From: Flexivirga meconopsidis
Lineage (GTDB): Bacteria; Actinomycetota; Actinomycetes; Actinomycetales; Dermatophilaceae
Reading direction: 5' to 3'
DNA: 64,000 nt
Assembly: GCF_026162425.1 (NCBI RefSeq)
Contig: NZ_JAOBQJ010000003.1
Location: 496,001 to 560,000 of the forward strand
Shown piece by piece: positions 1 through 9,957 of this stretch. A program made the translations under genes and the position numbers. Each line of letters starts with the position of its first letter. Position 1 is the first letter of the stretch. Below the pieces are notes generated by a model. That model had not been told where the DNA came from, did no database searches, and saw only the letters and a program-made list of their open reading frames with translations.

Positions 1-102
1 TCGCGCGAGGTCGGCTACGCCAGCCCGTTCAGCCTCAGCACCGCCTTCAAGAAGGCGTATGGCGTGAGCCCCCAGGCCTACCGCACTCGCAAGACCGCCT
101 GA
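1..102 (+). CDS. AraC-family regulator, C-terminal fragment (runs off window start)
   Basis: Only the last 33 codons are inside the window, read in frame 1 to the TGA at 100-102. The peptide has the second helix-turn-helix signature of AraC/XylS activators: a VGYASPFSLSTAFKK segment followed by GVSPQAYR just before the end. The target and effector domain lie outside the window. It converges with the AraC gene on the opposite strand, 22 nt away, so two AraC-type regulators sit tail to tail here. Confidence 0.85.
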   Translation, partial: SREVGYASPFSLSTAFKKAYGVSPQAYRTRKTA

Positions 103-124
103 GGCACTCCTCCGCCGGCGTGGA

Positions 125-1126
125 TCAGCGGTTCATGTTGCGGAAAGTCGTTGCGCTCGAACCGAATTCGCCGCTGAACCACCGTGAGAAGCTGCTCAGT
201 GATCCGAAACCGAGAGCCTCGGCGACCTCAGTCAGCGCCGGACCTTCCGGCGAGACGAGGTCCTGCGCCTGCCGCCTGCGCACCTCGGTGACCAGGGACG
301 AGAAGGTATAGCCGCCCGCCTCCAGGCGGCGGTGCAACGTGCGCCGGTCGATCCCGAGCAGCCCGGCGACCCGACCTGCCGAGCACCGGCCGGCCGGCAG
401 CAGTTGCTGCACGAGCCGGCGGGCGCCGTCCACTTCGCCATGGTCGGCAGCTTCCCGGAGGGAGTCGAGGTAACGCTGGGCGTAACGCACCGCCTCCGGG
501 TCGGCTTGGTCGAGCGGGCGGTCGGCGTCGGCAACAGTCACTCGCACTCCGTCGTGTGCCGCGCCGAAGGTGAGCCTCGTTCCGAGCGTGGCGACGTGGT
601 CGGCCAGGTCTACTGGGGGCGGGCTCTGCAGCAGCACTTCCAGCTCGGCCTCGCCGCCGAGGCGTTCAGCCGCCAGCGACCGCACGACCGCGACCGCGAG
701 TTCGACGCCTTGATGCGGGCGTTCGCGGGCGAGCTGGAAATTCACCGCGGCCGTCACCGTTGACCCGTCGTCGAGCAACCGCAGCCGCAGGCTTTCGTTG
801 TATGACGGCCAGAAGCGAGCGAGTACGTCCCATGCGGCCCGCAAGGTCGGTTCGTCTCGCAGCACCAGACTGATCGGACCGAGGGTCGACATCCGCCGAC
901 GCTGGGCCATGCGCAGCCCGATCGTCGGACAACCGGACACCTGCGCCGCCGAATCGATCGCCGCCAGCACCTCGGTGGCAGGCGCCCATTCGTCCGGTTG
1001 CTGCAGCTTGTCCGGGTCAAGGCGGTGCGCCCGGAGGGTGGCGCGCGCGTCGACGCCGACCTCCCGGCATACCTCGGCGAAGCCGGACAACGAGGCATAG
1101 CGCACTCGCGGCGAACTGTGAGCCAT
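125..1126 (-). CDS. AraC-family transcriptional regulator (OruR/ArgR-like architecture)
   Basis: A 333-residue protein with an N-terminal ligand-binding region of the arabinose-binding type used by OruR-like regulators and a C-terminal AraC helix-turn-helix pair (VAGLLGIDRRTLHRRLEAGG, then EVAEALGFGSLSSFSRWF). I chose the ATG at 1126 over an upstream in-frame TTG at 1141; GACAAT lies 7 nt before the ATG and could be the -10 of a leaderless message. It is divergent from the catabolic operon starting at 1238, so it is the natural candidate to sense the substrate and activate that operon. The effector is unknown. Confidence 0.85.
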   Translation of the reverse strand: MAHSSPRVRYASLSGFAEVCREVGVDARATLRAHRLDPDKLQQPDEWAPATEVLAAIDSAAQVSGCPTIGLRMAQRRRMSTLGPISLVLRDEPTLRAAWDVLARFWPSYNESLRLRLLDDGSTVTAAVNFQLARERPHQGVELAVAVVRSLAAERLGGEAELEVLLQSPPPVDLADHVATLGTRLTFGAAHDGVRVTVADADRPLDQADPEAVRYAQRYLDSLREAADHGEVDGARRLVQQLLPAGRCSAGRVAGLLGIDRRTLHRRLEAGGYTFSSLVTEVRRRQAQDLVSPEGPALTEVAEALGFGSLSSFSRWFSGEFGSSATTFRNMNR

Positions 1127-1140
1127 GTCACAAATTGTCA
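1126..1140. promoter_or_regulatory. Direct repeat in the divergent regulator/operon gap, possible AraC site
   Basis: TGTCA occurs twice with 5 bp between (1126-1130 and 1136-1140), giving a one-turn period. AraC-family activators commonly bind direct half-sites on one face of the helix. It overlaps the regulator's own start, which would suit autorepression. Functional assignment is inference. Confidence 0.25.
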
Positions 1141-1237
1141 ACCCTGCTGTCCCAATCGGACAAGTCTCCCGCGGGTTGGCTCCCTACGGTCTTACTCCAA
1201 CGGCTAACAACGGCAATACATTTGAGGGGTATTGGAC

Positions 1238-2212
1238 ATGGCGCAGGCGATCGTCTTTGAACGCACCGGCGGACCTGACGTGCTCGAACAGGTCGAGGTT
1301 GCGGTCGGCGCGCCCGGCCCCGGCGAGGTGCTGATCCGGCACGAGGCGGTCGGCCTCAACTTCGCCGACACCTACTTTCGCACCGGCTACTACCCGTCCA
1401 CGCTGCCGAGCGGGATGGGCGTCGAGGCCGCCGGTGTGGTGCTCCAGGTCGGCCCGGGCGTTACCGGCTTCGGTGCTGGTGACCGGGTCACCTACACCGG
1501 ATCGCCCCTCGGTGCCTACAGCACCGAGCGGGTGATGCCTGCAGGCAGCCTGATCCACCTGCCCGACGACATCTCGGCCGAGACCGCTGCGGCGATGACC
1601 ATGCGCGGACTCACCACCGCCTACCTGCTCACCAGGATCTGCCCGTCGCTGCGTCCAGGCGACACGGTGCTGCTGCAGGCCGCGGCCGGTGGGGTGGGCC
1701 TGATCTTCACCCAGTGGGCCAAGGCGATGGGCATCCGCACGATCGGCGTGGTCTCGACCGAGGCTAAGGCGCAGATCGCCCGCGACCATGGCTGCACCGA
1801 GACCGTTCTTCGTGACCAGGACGTCGTCGGCCGGGTGCGCGAACTCACCGACGGAGCGGGCGTGCCCGTCGCCTTCGACAGCGTCGGCCAGGCCACTGTG
1901 CCGACCTCGCTGGACTGCCTGGCCCGCCGCGGCATGCTCGTCGCCTTCGGCACCGCGTCCGGCCCGATTCCGCCCATCGACGCCTTCCAGCTCGCGGCCA
2001 AGGGGTCGCTCTACTTCACCAGGCCGGCGCTCGCCGACTACATCGCTGACCCCGTCGAGCGGGCCGAACTGGCCGGAGAACTCTTCGGGCTGGTCCGCAG
2101 CGGCGACATCGACGTGCGCATCGGCCAACGCTACGCACTCGGCCAGGCCGTCGATGCCCACCGCAAGCTCGAGTCCGGCGAAACCGTCGGCTCCTCCGTC
2201 TTCGTCTGCTGA
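1238..2212 (+). CDS. Zinc-independent quinone oxidoreductase / zinc-lacking alcohol dehydrogenase family
   Basis: A 324-residue member of the medium-chain dehydrogenase/reductase superfamily, quinone oxidoreductase branch. An N-terminal GroES-like fold is followed by a Rossmann domain with the NADPH loop AAGGVG at residues 149-154. The cysteine/histidine zinc ligands of true alcohol dehydrogenases are absent. Start: the ATG at 1238 has GAGGGG at 1224-1229, 8 nt upstream; the in-frame TTG at 1232 is too close to that ribosome site. It is the first gene of a tight five-gene operon, where it could reduce or oxidise an unsaturated or hydroxylated intermediate. The substrate cannot be deduced. Confidence 0.85.
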   Translation: MAQAIVFERTGGPDVLEQVEVAVGAPGPGEVLIRHEAVGLNFADTYFRTGYYPSTLPSGMGVEAAGVVLQVGPGVTGFGAGDRVTYTGSPLGAYSTERVMPAGSLIHLPDDISAETAAAMTMRGLTTAYLLTRICPSLRPGDTVLLQAAAGGVGLIFTQWAKAMGIRTIGVVSTEAKAQIARDHGCTETVLRDQDVVGRVRELTDGAGVPVAFDSVGQATVPTSLDCLARRGMLVAFGTASGPIPPIDAFQLAAKGSLYFTRPALADYIADPVERAELAGELFGLVRSGDIDVRIGQRYALGQAVDAHRKLESGETVGSSVFVC

Positions 2213-2235
2213 ACCACCGTCCCGAAGGAGCATCC

Positions 2236-3135
2236 ATGTCCATCGACACCCGCACCCGACCCGCCCGGACTGACAGCGAAAACGCCTGGGACGTAGCCAA
2301 ACTGACCTGCACCCTGGGCGCCGAGATCGTCGGCTGCAGGCTCGGTGAAGTGAGCCGCGACGATGCGCAGTTCGCCGACCTGCATCGACTCCTGCTGCGG
2401 CACAAGGTGCTCTTCTTCCGCGACCAGGACTTGAGCCGCGCCGAACACGTGGCGCTGGCAAGCAGATTCGGTGCCCTCGAGGACCACCCGATGGTGCCCT
2501 CCGATCCGGAGCACCCCGGCCTGGTGCGCATCTACAAGGACCTCGACAGCCCGCCCGAGCGTTACGAGAACGCCTATCACAGCGACGGATCGTGGCGGGA
2601 CGAGCCGGCGATGGGAGCGGTGCTGCACTGCATCGAATGCCCCGAGGTCGGCGGCGACACGATGTGGGTCGACATGGTCAGGGCGTATGCCGACCTGCCC
2701 GACGCGGTGAAGCAGCAGATCGACGGACTGCATGCGCGGCACAGTCTCGAGTCGACGTTCGGCGCGACCCATCCGGCACAGGTGCGGCGTGGTCTGGCCC
2801 GCGACTATCCCGACGCCGAGCACCCGGTCGTGCGCACCCACCCCGAAACGGGGGACAAGATCCTTTACGTCAACAGCTTCACCACCCACTTCGTCGATTA
2901 CCACACTGCAGACCGGGTGACGAACGGCCTTGACTTCATTGAGGGTTCGGCTCCGCTGCTGCATTACTTGCAAAGCCGCGCGATGGTCCCCGAATACCAG
3001 GTCCGGTGGCGATGGACACCCGGCAGCGTGGCCATCTGGGACAACCGCTGCACCCAGCACTACGCGGTCATGGACTACCAACCGGGGGTTCGCCGCATGG
3101 AGCGCGCCGGCATCTGCGGCGACCGCCCGTTCTGA
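2236..3135 (+). CDS. TauD/TfdA-family Fe(II)/2-oxoglutarate dioxygenase
   Basis: A 299-residue non-haem iron dioxygenase that would couple 2-oxoglutarate decarboxylation to hydroxylation of an organic substrate. The facial triad is visible: H115 and D117 in AYHSDGSW, and H275 in IWDNRCTQHYA; R290 in RRMERAGICGD matches the 2-oxoglutarate-binding arginine of TauD. The ribosome site AAGGAG (2225-2230) is 5 nt before the ATG. Related enzymes attack taurine, alkyl sulfates, phenoxyacetates or betaines; no neighbour points to sulfur use. The BKACE gene downstream suggests hydroxylation feeding a beta-keto acid route. Confidence 0.9.
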   Translation: MSIDTRTRPARTDSENAWDVAKLTCTLGAEIVGCRLGEVSRDDAQFADLHRLLLRHKVLFFRDQDLSRAEHVALASRFGALEDHPMVPSDPEHPGLVRIYKDLDSPPERYENAYHSDGSWRDEPAMGAVLHCIECPEVGGDTMWVDMVRAYADLPDAVKQQIDGLHARHSLESTFGATHPAQVRRGLARDYPDAEHPVVRTHPETGDKILYVNSFTTHFVDYHTADRVTNGLDFIEGSAPLLHYLQSRAMVPEYQVRWRWTPGSVAIWDNRCTQHYAVMDYQPGVRRMERAGICGDRPF

Positions 3136-3187
3136 GCGGAGCCCCGTCATACCCACCGAAAAATAAACCCACACAAGGAGATTCGAC

Positions 3188-4240
3188 ATGCACTTCACTG
3201 ACGACGCACTCTTCCCCGAGGTGCAGGACCCGCTGGTGATCACCGCCGCGCCGTACGGCCCCGAGTGGGAGCCGGACGACTTCGCCGAAGACATCGACGT
3301 CACCCTCGACGCCCAGGTGCAGAAGGCGGTCGACTGCTTCGAGGCCGGCGCGACCGTGCTGCACATGCACGTGCGCGAGCTCGACGGCAGTGGTTCCAAG
3401 CGGCTCAGCCTCTTCAACGAGATGCTCGGCCGGCTGCGCGAGGCCGTGCCCGAGATGATCCTGCAGGTCGGCGGGTCGATCTCGTTCGCCCCCGAAGGCG
3501 ACGGAGCGGAGGCCAAGTGGCTCAGCGACGACACCCGGCACATGCTGGCCGACCTCGATCCGAAACCGGACCAGGTCACCATCGCGATCAACACCAACCA
3601 GATGAACATCATGGAGCTGATGACCGCCGACGACATCGCCGGCACCTCGATGGAGCGTCCGGCACTCGCCGAGACCTATCGCGACATGGTTGTCCCGGCG
3701 ACGCCGAGCTGGGTCAAGGAGCACCTGCGCCGGCTCACCGCATCGGGCATCCAGCCGCACTTCCAGCTGGCCACGGTTGCGCAGTTGGAGACCGTCGAGC
3801 GGCTGATCCGCCGGGGCGAGTACCTCGGCCCGCTCAACATCACCTGGGTCGCCATCGGCGGCGGCTTCGACGGGCCGAACCCGAACAACATGATGGAGTT
3901 CATCCGCCGGGTCCCGGACGGTGCGAGCCTGACACTGGAGTCGATTCAGCGAAATGTGTTGCCGATCAACACGATTGCGACTGCACTCGGGCTGCACACC
4001 CGCTGTGGCATCGAGGACACCCTGTGGGGTCGCAAGTCCGAGAAGGCGACCTCGGTGTCGCAGGTCGAGCAAATCGTCCGGATCGCCCACGAACTCGGCC
4101 GGGAGGTCGCCGAGGCGAAGCAGGCGCATGACATCTACCAGATCGGCGTGACCTACGACAGTGTCGACGAGACGCTGGCGAAGGCCGGTTTCGCCCCCAA
4201 CCGGAAGCCGGGCGAGCGCGGCTTCCTGATGCACGCCTAG
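3188..4240 (+). CDS. BKACE-family beta-keto acid cleavage enzyme (DUF849, Kce-like)
   Basis: A 350-residue TIM-barrel protein of the family founded by 3-keto-5-aminohexanoate cleavage enzyme. These zinc enzymes condense a beta-keto acid with acetyl-CoA, giving acetoacetate and a new CoA ester. The family motif H-M-H-V-R is at residues 59-63 and supplies two zinc ligands; the C-terminal half has the usual GLHTRCGIEDTLW segment. AGGAG (3176-3180) is 7 nt before the ATG. Known members act on dehydrocarnitine, 3-keto-5-aminohexanoate and other beta-keto acids, so substrate assignment needs biochemistry. This gene is the best clue that the operon is catabolic. Confidence 0.9.
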   Translation: MHFTDDALFPEVQDPLVITAAPYGPEWEPDDFAEDIDVTLDAQVQKAVDCFEAGATVLHMHVRELDGSGSKRLSLFNEMLGRLREAVPEMILQVGGSISFAPEGDGAEAKWLSDDTRHMLADLDPKPDQVTIAINTNQMNIMELMTADDIAGTSMERPALAETYRDMVVPATPSWVKEHLRRLTASGIQPHFQLATVAQLETVERLIRRGEYLGPLNITWVAIGGGFDGPNPNNMMEFIRRVPDGASLTLESIQRNVLPINTIATALGLHTRCGIEDTLWGRKSEKATSVSQVEQIVRIAHELGREVAEAKQAHDIYQIGVTYDSVDETLAKAGFAPNRKPGERGFLMHA

Positions 4241-4250
4241 GGGCTCGGCG

Positions 4251-5576
4251 ATGGCTGTCGATCAGGCTTTGGCTCCGGCCGGGGCAACTCTGGCTCGCCC
4301 CGCTCGGTCCCGCCGCGTCTTCGCGGTGGTGGTCTTCACGCTGACGTTCGCGCTGCTGCTCAGTGACTTCATGTCCCGGCAGGTGCTGACGGCGACGTTC
4401 CCGTTGTTGAAGACCGAATTCGGCCTGAGCGACACCCGCCTGGCCACGCTCAACAGCGTGGTCTCGCTGATGGTCGCGGTGCTGGCGATCCCGTTCTCCA
4501 TCCTCGGCGACCGCTACGGGCGTACCCGTGCGGTCGTGCTGATGGCCGTGGTGTGGGCGCTCGCGACCATCGGCAGCGGACTTGCCTCGTCGTACGACCA
4601 CCTGCTGCTCGCGCGGCTGTTCGTCGGCGCAGGGGAGGCGGCGTACGGCAGCATCGGGCTCGCGGTGCTGCTGTCGGTCTTCGCCGCCTCGCTGCGGTCG
4701 ACGATGAGCGCCGCCTTCCTGGCCGGCGGCACGATCGGCTCGGTCCTGGGCGTCGCCGTCGGTGGCGTGCTGGCCGAGCATGCCGGCTGGCGCTCCGCGT
4801 TCCACGTCATGGGCATCGCCGGCCTGGTGCTCGCGGTGGTCTACGCCCTGGTCGTGTCCGAGGGCCGGCTCGCGCGGCTGGCCCACCCGGACGAGCAGCG
4901 GTTGGTCGCCAGGGAACGCGCCCGCGGCGAACGCGCCCGGCTGCGGTCGGTCTTCTCCACCCGATCGGTCAACCTGGCGTATGTCGCCTGCGGTCTGCAG
5001 CTGTCGGTGGCCGGCATGTTCTACGCGTGGACGCCCAGTTGGTTCAACCGGGAGTACGGCCTGTCGGTCGCCGCGGCCAGCGCTGCGGCCGGCGGGATCA
5101 TCGCGCTGATCGCGGTCGGTATGACGCTGCTCGGCTACCTGACCGACCGGCTCGCTCGGGACAAGCCCGATCGCAAGTGGACCTGCTCGATGGTCTACGT
5201 GGTGGTCTCCTGCGTGGCCCTGGTCGTCGGGTTCCGGCTGCCGCATGGTCCCGCGCAGCTGATCGCGGTGTGCATCGGTGCGTTCTTCTGCGCAGGCATC
5301 ACCGGTCCGACCGGGGCGATGGTCACCCGCCTCACCGCGCCGTCAGTGCGCTCGGGCGCGCTGGCGACCTGGTCAGTGGCCAACAACCTGCTCGGTCTCG
5401 CGCTAGGTCCGCTGATCGTCGGGCGACTGGCCGATGCGATCGGCCTGACCTCGGCCATGGGGATGCTCCCGTTGCTCGCGCTGGTCGTGCTGCCGTTGCT
5501 CGTGCTCGGCCGACGCGCCTACCCGGCGGGGCTTGCCAAGGTCGGTCTGCAACCGATCGGGAAAGCGACCCGATGA
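4251..5576 (+). CDS. MFS transporter, probable substrate importer of the catabolic operon
   Basis: A 441-residue major facilitator protein with about 12 hydrophobic segments. The conserved loop 2-3 region GDRYGRTRAVVL (residues near 85) is the MFS signature, and a second copy, TDRLARDKPDRKW, marks the start of the second half. It starts 10 nt after the BKACE stop and ends in a 4-nt ATGA overlap with the hydrolase gene, so it is translated with them. The context suggests uptake of the compound degraded by the operon; export cannot be excluded. Confidence 0.88.
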   Translation: MAVDQALAPAGATLARPARSRRVFAVVVFTLTFALLLSDFMSRQVLTATFPLLKTEFGLSDTRLATLNSVVSLMVAVLAIPFSILGDRYGRTRAVVLMAVVWALATIGSGLASSYDHLLLARLFVGAGEAAYGSIGLAVLLSVFAASLRSTMSAAFLAGGTIGSVLGVAVGGVLAEHAGWRSAFHVMGIAGLVLAVVYALVVSEGRLARLAHPDEQRLVARERARGERARLRSVFSTRSVNLAYVACGLQLSVAGMFYAWTPSWFNREYGLSVAAASAAAGGIIALIAVGMTLLGYLTDRLARDKPDRKWTCSMVYVVVSCVALVVGFRLPHGPAQLIAVCIGAFFCAGITGPTGAMVTRLTAPSVRSGALATWSVANNLLGLALGPLIVGRLADAIGLTSAMGMLPLLALVVLPLLVLGRRAYPAGLAKVGLQPIGKATR

Positions 5577-6163
5577 CCGTCACGGTGCTGCTGGTGCCCG
5601 GGTTACGCGGTGCGTCGCCCGGGCACTGGCAGGAGCTGCTCGCCGACGAGGAGCTACCCGGTCTGATCATCCAGCACCTGCCCACCGATCGAGGCATCGA
5701 TAAGGCTGCCCGCATCGCAGACCTGGACCGCGCTGTCTGTGCTGCGGCGGGTCCGGTCCTGGTGGTCGGGCACAGCGCCGGCACTCTCGTCGCGATGCAT
5801 TGGGCCGCGACGACAGCAAGCGCAACGGCCATGCTGCTGCTCAACGTCCCGACGCTCGGGGAGGAGCTCCCACCGGCCTATCCACGGAGGGCGGAGCTGC
5901 GCGACTGCGGCTGGTTGCCGATCCCGACCGGTCCGCTGGAGGCCCCCGTGATCGTTGGTGTCAGCTCCGATGACCCGTTGGGGCCGCCGGACGTGGTGCA
6001 TCGGCTGGCGGCCGGGTGGGGAGCACGCACGGTGGACCTCGGAGCGGTCGGCCATGGCAACCCGGCCGCAGGATTCGGGCCGTGGCCGGCGACCACGAAG
6101 CTGATTCGCCATACCGCGGCGAAGGTGGCGACACGCACCCGATTACTTCCCGGTATCGCTTGA
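5573..6163 (+). CDS. RBBP9/YdeN-type alpha/beta serine hydrolase
   Basis: A 196-residue small alpha/beta hydrolase. Visible features are the N-terminal strand and oxyanion loop (VLLVPGLRGASPGHWQ), the nucleophile elbow G-H-S-A-G near residue 65, a late acidic residue in the SSDDPLGPP segment and the catalytic histidine in GAVGHGNPAAGFGPW. These match the RBBP9/YdeN family. Its start overlaps the MFS stop by 4 nt, so translation is probably coupled. In the operon it could hydrolyse an ester, thioester or lactone. Confidence 0.85.
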   Translation: MTVTVLLVPGLRGASPGHWQELLADEELPGLIIQHLPTDRGIDKAARIADLDRAVCAAAGPVLVVGHSAGTLVAMHWAATTASATAMLLLNVPTLGEELPPAYPRRAELRDCGWLPIPTGPLEAPVIVGVSSDDPLGPPDVVHRLAAGWGARTVDLGAVGHGNPAAGFGPWPATTKLIRHTAAKVATRTRLLPGIA

Positions 6164-6195
6164 CCCGGTGAGCGTGAGGGTGCACTCTCGTGGCG

Positions 6196-6231
6196 TCGAA
6201 TCCGACAGGTCGGGGGCCCGCTGGGATTCGA
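6196..6231 (+). terminator. Hairpin after the catabolic operon
   Basis: TCGAATCC (6196-6203) pairs perfectly with GGATTCGA (6224-6231), enclosing a G+C-rich loop. It lies 33 nt past the hydrolase stop and just before the rpoB promoter. There is no T-run, so it is a terminator-like hairpin at best. Confidence 0.45.
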
Positions 6232-6237
6232 TCGTTG

Positions 6238-6273
6238 CCACGTGTGGACACGTGGTCCATTTTCGGGTACAGT
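6238..6273 (+). promoter_or_regulatory. rpoBC promoter overlapped by an 18-bp palindrome
   Basis: TGGACA (6245-6250), a 17-bp spacer and TACAGT (6268-6273) form a good sigma-A/HrdB-type promoter, predicting a start near 6280 and a leader of about 170 nt before rpoB. The palindrome CCACGTGTGGACACGTGG (6238-6255; 8-bp arms, 2-bp centre) covers the -35 box. The rest of the leader (6280-6448) holds no gene; CAGTTCGC is repeated twice near 6310-6328. Confidence 0.65.
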
Positions 6274-6448
6274 GTTGCTTTGCGCTGCCCGTATCCAGCC
6301 AACCCACTTCAGTTCGCGCTCAGTTCGCATGCCTCGATGCTGCCGTCGTTGCATTGGCGAGCTTGACGCTGCGCCAGGGAGTGGCCGGCCGGCCTTCGGG
6401 AAGCGTTACGAACCGCCCGCATAAGTTGGCCCGTGGAAGGACCCATCC

Positions 6449-9400
6449 TTGGCTGCCTCGCGCACTGCGACGAAATCCCTCTCCTCGGCAAAGATGGCCT
6501 CTGGCCGTCTGTCGTTCGCGAAGATCCGCGAACCGCTGGAAATCCCCGACCTGTTGGCTCTGCAGACCGACAGCTTCGACTGGCTGCTCGGCAACGAGCG
6601 TTGGCAGGCCCGCGTGGCCGAGGCCAAGACCGCCGGCACCGTCGGCGTCCCGGACCGGTCCGGTCTTGAGGAGATCTTCGAGGAGATCTCCCCGATCGAG
6701 GACTTCTCCGGCTCGATGAGCCTGTCGTTCCGGGACCACCGGTTCGACGAGGTCAAGTACTCCATCGAGGAGTGCAAAGAGCGCGACATGACGTATGCCG
6801 CGCCGCTGTTCGTCACCGCGGAGTTCATGAACTCCGAGACCGGTGAGATCAAGAGCCAGACGGTCTTCATGGGCGACTTCCCGCTCATGACCGACCGCGG
6901 CACCTTCATCATCAACGGCACCGAGCGCGTCGTCGTCTCCCAGCTGGTCCGCAGCCCGGGCGTCTACTTCGAGCGCACCCCGGACAAGACCTCGGACAAG
7001 GACATCTTCACCGCGAAGATCATCCCGAGCCGTGGCGCGTGGCTGGAGTTCGAGGTCGACAAGCGCGACCAGGTCGGCGTCCGCGTCGACCGCAAGCGCA
7101 AGCAGTCGGTCACCGTGCTGCTCAAGGCGCTCGGCTGGACCGAGGCGCAGATCCTCGAGGAGTTCGGCGAGTATGAGTCGATCCGCCAGACCCTGGAGAA
7201 GGACCACACCGCCGGCCAGGACGAGGCGCTGCTCGACATCTACCGCAAGCTGCGTCCGGGCGAGCCGCCGACCCGTGAGGCCGCCCAGAACCTGCTGGAC
7301 AACCTCTACTTCAACGGCAAGCGCTACGACCTGGCCAAGGTCGGCCGCTACAAGGTCGACAAGAAGCTGGGCCTCGAGGTCGGCATCGACCAGTCGACGC
7401 TGACCGTCGACGACATCGTTGCCACGATCAAGTACCTCGTCGCGCTGCACGCCGGTGAGGAGACCCTGAAGGGTCGCCGCGACGGCGAGGACGTCGACGT
7501 CCGCGTCGAGGTGGACGACATCGACCACTTCGGCAACCGCCGCCTGCGCAACGTCGGCGAGCTCATCCAGAACCAGGTCCGCACGGGTCTGTCCCGGATG
7601 GAGCGCGTCGTTCGCGAGCGTATGACGACTCAGGACGTCGAGGCGATCACCCCGCAGACGCTGATCAACATCCGTCCGGTCGTGGCCTCCATCAAGGAGT
7701 TCTTCGGCACCAGCCAGCTGTCGCAGTTCATGGACCAGAACAACCCGCTCGCCGGCCTGACGCACAAGCGTCGTCTGTCCGCGCTGGGCCCGGGTGGTCT
7801 GTCTCGTGACCGCGCCGGCATGGAGGTGCGCGACGTGCACCCGAGCCACTACGGCCGCATGTGCCCGATCGAGACCCCTGAAGGTCCGAACATCGGTCTG
7901 ATCGGCTCGCTCGCGTCATACGGCCGCATCAACGCGTTCGGTTTCGTCGAGACGCCCTACCGCAAGGTCAAGGACGGCAAGGTCACCGACGAGGTGCACT
8001 ACCTGTCGGCCGATGAGGAGGACAACTTCGTCATCGCGCAGGCCAACGCGCCGTTGACCGACGACAACCACTTCGCCGAGGACCGGGTGCTCGGACGCAC
8101 CAAGGGCGGCGAGGCGAGCGACGTCCCGATCGAGGAAGTCGACTACATGGACGTGTCCGCACGTCAGATGGTGTCGGCCGCCACCGCGTTGATCCCGTTC
8201 CTGGAGCACGACGACACCTCGCGTGCGCTGATGGGCGCCAACATGCAGCGTCAGGCCGTGCCGCTCGTGCAGGCCGAGGCGCCGCTGGTCGGCACCGGCA
8301 TGGAATACCGTGCCGCGCTGGACTCCGGTGACGTCGTGCGGGCCGAGAAGGCCGGCGTCGTGACCGAGGTGTCGGCCGACCTGGTGACCGTGATGAACGA
8401 CGACGGCACCCAGACGACCTACCGGATCAGCAAGTTCACCCGGTCCAACGCCGGCAACTGCTACAACCACCGGGTCGTCGTCGAGGGCGGTGACCGGCTC
8501 GAGGCGGGCGCGGTGATCGCCGACGGTCCGGCGACCGACGGCGGCGAGATGGCGCTCGGCAAGAACCTCCTCGTGGCGTTCATGCCGTGGGAGGGTCACA
8601 ACTTCGAGGACGCCATCATCCTGTCCCAGCGCCTGGTGCAGGACGACACGCTCAGCTCGATCCACATCGAGGAGCACGAGATCGACGCCCGCGACACCAA
8701 GCTGGGTCCGGAGGAGATCACACGCGACATCCCCAACGTCAGCGAGGAAGTGCTCGCCGACCTGGACGAGCGTGGCATCATCCGCATCGGTGCCGAGGTC
8801 CGCGACGGCGACCTGCTCGTCGGCAAGGTCACGCCCAAGGGTGAGACCGAGCTGACCCCGGAGGAGCGCCTGCTGCGCGCCATCTTCGGTGAGAAGGCCC
8901 GCGAGGTCCGCGACACCTCGATGAAGGTCCCGCACGGCGAGACCGGCACGGTCATCGGCGTCAAGGTCTTCGACCGCGAGGAGGGTGACGAGCTGCCGCC
9001 GGGTGTCAACCAGCTGGTGCGCGTCTACGTCGCCAACAAGCGCAAGATCACCGACGGCGACAAGCTCGCCGGCCGCCACGGCAACAAGGGCGTCATCTCC
9101 AAGATCCTGCCGGTCGAGGACATGCCGTTCCTGCCCGACGGCACCCCGGTCGACGTCGTGCTCAACCCGCACGGTGTGCCGCGTCGTATGAACCTGGGGC
9201 AGATCCTGGAGCTGCACCTCGGCTGGGCCGCCTCCCGCGGCTGGGACATCGCGGCATCGGATGGCAACACCGAGTTCGCCGAGCAGATCGCGCCCGACGC
9301 GCAGTCCGCTCCGCCGAACTCCCGGGTCGCCTCGCCGGTGTTCGACGGTGCCTCCGAGGACGTCATCACCGGTCTGCTCGACGCGACGCTGCCGACCCGG

Positions 9401-9943
9401 GACGGCGACCGCCTGGTCGACCACACCGGTAAGGCGCAGCTGTTCGACGGTCGTTCCGGCGAGCCGTTCCCCGAGCCGGTGTCGGTGGGCTACATGTACA
9501 TCCTGAAGCTGCACCACCTGGTCGACGACAAGATCCACGCACGCTCCACCGGCCCCTACTCGATGATCACCCAGCAGCCGCTCGGCGGTAAGGCCCAGTT
9601 CGGTGGCCAGCGCTTCGGTGAGATGGAGGTCTGGGCGCTGGAGGCGTATGGCGCGGCATACGCGCTGCAGGAACTGCTGACGATCAAGTCGGACGACGTG
9701 ACCGGCCGCGTGAAGGTCTACGAGGCCATCGTCAAGGGCGAGAACATCCCCGAGCCCGGCATCCCGGAGTCGTTCAAGGTGCTGATCAAGGAAATGCAGT
9801 CGCTGTGCCTCAACGTCGAGGTGCTCTCCAGCGACGGCACCCTGATCGACCTGCGCGACTCCGACCAGGAGGTCTTCCGCGCTGCGGAGGAGCTCGGCAT
9901 CGACCTGTCCCGGCGCGAGCCGAGCTCGGTCGAGGAAGTCTGA
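6449..9943 (+). CDS. rpoB: RNA polymerase beta subunit
   Basis: The 1164-residue beta subunit of core RNA polymerase. The TTG start at 6449 has GGAAGGA (6435-6441) 7 nt upstream and gives the usual actinobacterial N-terminus; internal ATGs would trim conserved sequence only slightly. The rifampicin-resistance region (about 7700-7803; [25 protein letters not shown]) has the wild-type aspartate, histidine and serine, predicting rifampicin sensitivity. The usual partner genes rplJ-rplL do not precede it; the catabolic operon does. rpoC follows after 117 nt. Confidence 0.99.
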   Translation: MAASRTATKSLSSAKMASGRLSFAKIREPLEIPDLLALQTDSFDWLLGNERWQARVAEAKTAGTVGVPDRSGLEEIFEEISPIEDFSGSMSLSFRDHRFDEVKYSIEECKERDMTYAAPLFVTAEFMNSETGEIKSQTVFMGDFPLMTDRGTFIINGTERVVVSQLVRSPGVYFERTPDKTSDKDIFTAKIIPSRGAWLEFEVDKRDQVGVRVDRKRKQSVTVLLKALGWTEAQILEEFGEYESIRQTLEKDHTAGQDEALLDIYRKLRPGEPPTREAAQNLLDNLYFNGKRYDLAKVGRYKVDKKLGLEVGIDQSTLTVDDIVATIKYLVALHAGEETLKGRRDGEDVDVRVEVDDIDHFGNRRLRNVGELIQNQVRTGLSRMERVVRERMTTQDVEAITPQTLINIRPVVASIKEFFGTSQLSQFMDQNNPLAGLTHKRRLSALGPGGLSRDRAGMEVRDVHPSHYGRMCPIETPEGPNIGLIGSLASYGRINAFGFVETPYRKVKDGKVTDEVHYLSADEEDNFVIAQANAPLTDDNHFAEDRVLGRTKGGEASDVPIEEVDYMDVSARQMVSAATALIPFLEHDDTSRALMGANMQRQAVPLVQAEAPLVGTGMEYRAALDSGDVVRAEKAGVVTEVSADLVTVMNDDGTQTTYRISKFTRSNAGNCYNHRVVVEGGDRLEAGAVIADGPATDGGEMALGKNLLVAFMPWEGHNFEDAIILSQRLVQDDTLSSIHIEEHEIDARDTKLGPEEITRDIPNVSEEVLADLDERGIIRIGAEVRDGDLLVGKVTPKGETELTPEERLLRAIFGEKAREVRDTSMKVPHGETGTVIGVKVFDREEGDELPPGVNQLVRVYVANKRKITDGDKLAGRHGNKGVISKILPVEDMPFLPDGTPVDVVLNPHGVPRRMNLGQILELHLGWAASRGWDIAASDGNTEFAEQIAPDAQSAPPNSRVASPVFDGASEDVITGLLDATLPTRDGDRLVDHTGKAQLFDGRSGEPFPEPVSVGYMYILKLHHLVDDKIHARSTGPYSMITQQPLGGKAQFGGQRFGEMEVWALEAYGAAYALQELLTIKSDDVTGRVKVYEAIVKGENIPEPGIPESFKVLIKEMQSLCLNVEVLSSDGTLIDLRDSDQEVFRAAEELGIDLSRREPSSVEEV

Positions 9944-9957
9944 GACAGACAACCGGC

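Noticed and set aside
4262-5246. Antisense proteins in the MFS gene region
   Set aside because: The frames are histidine/glutamine/arginine-rich shadows of the true gene with no family resemblance.
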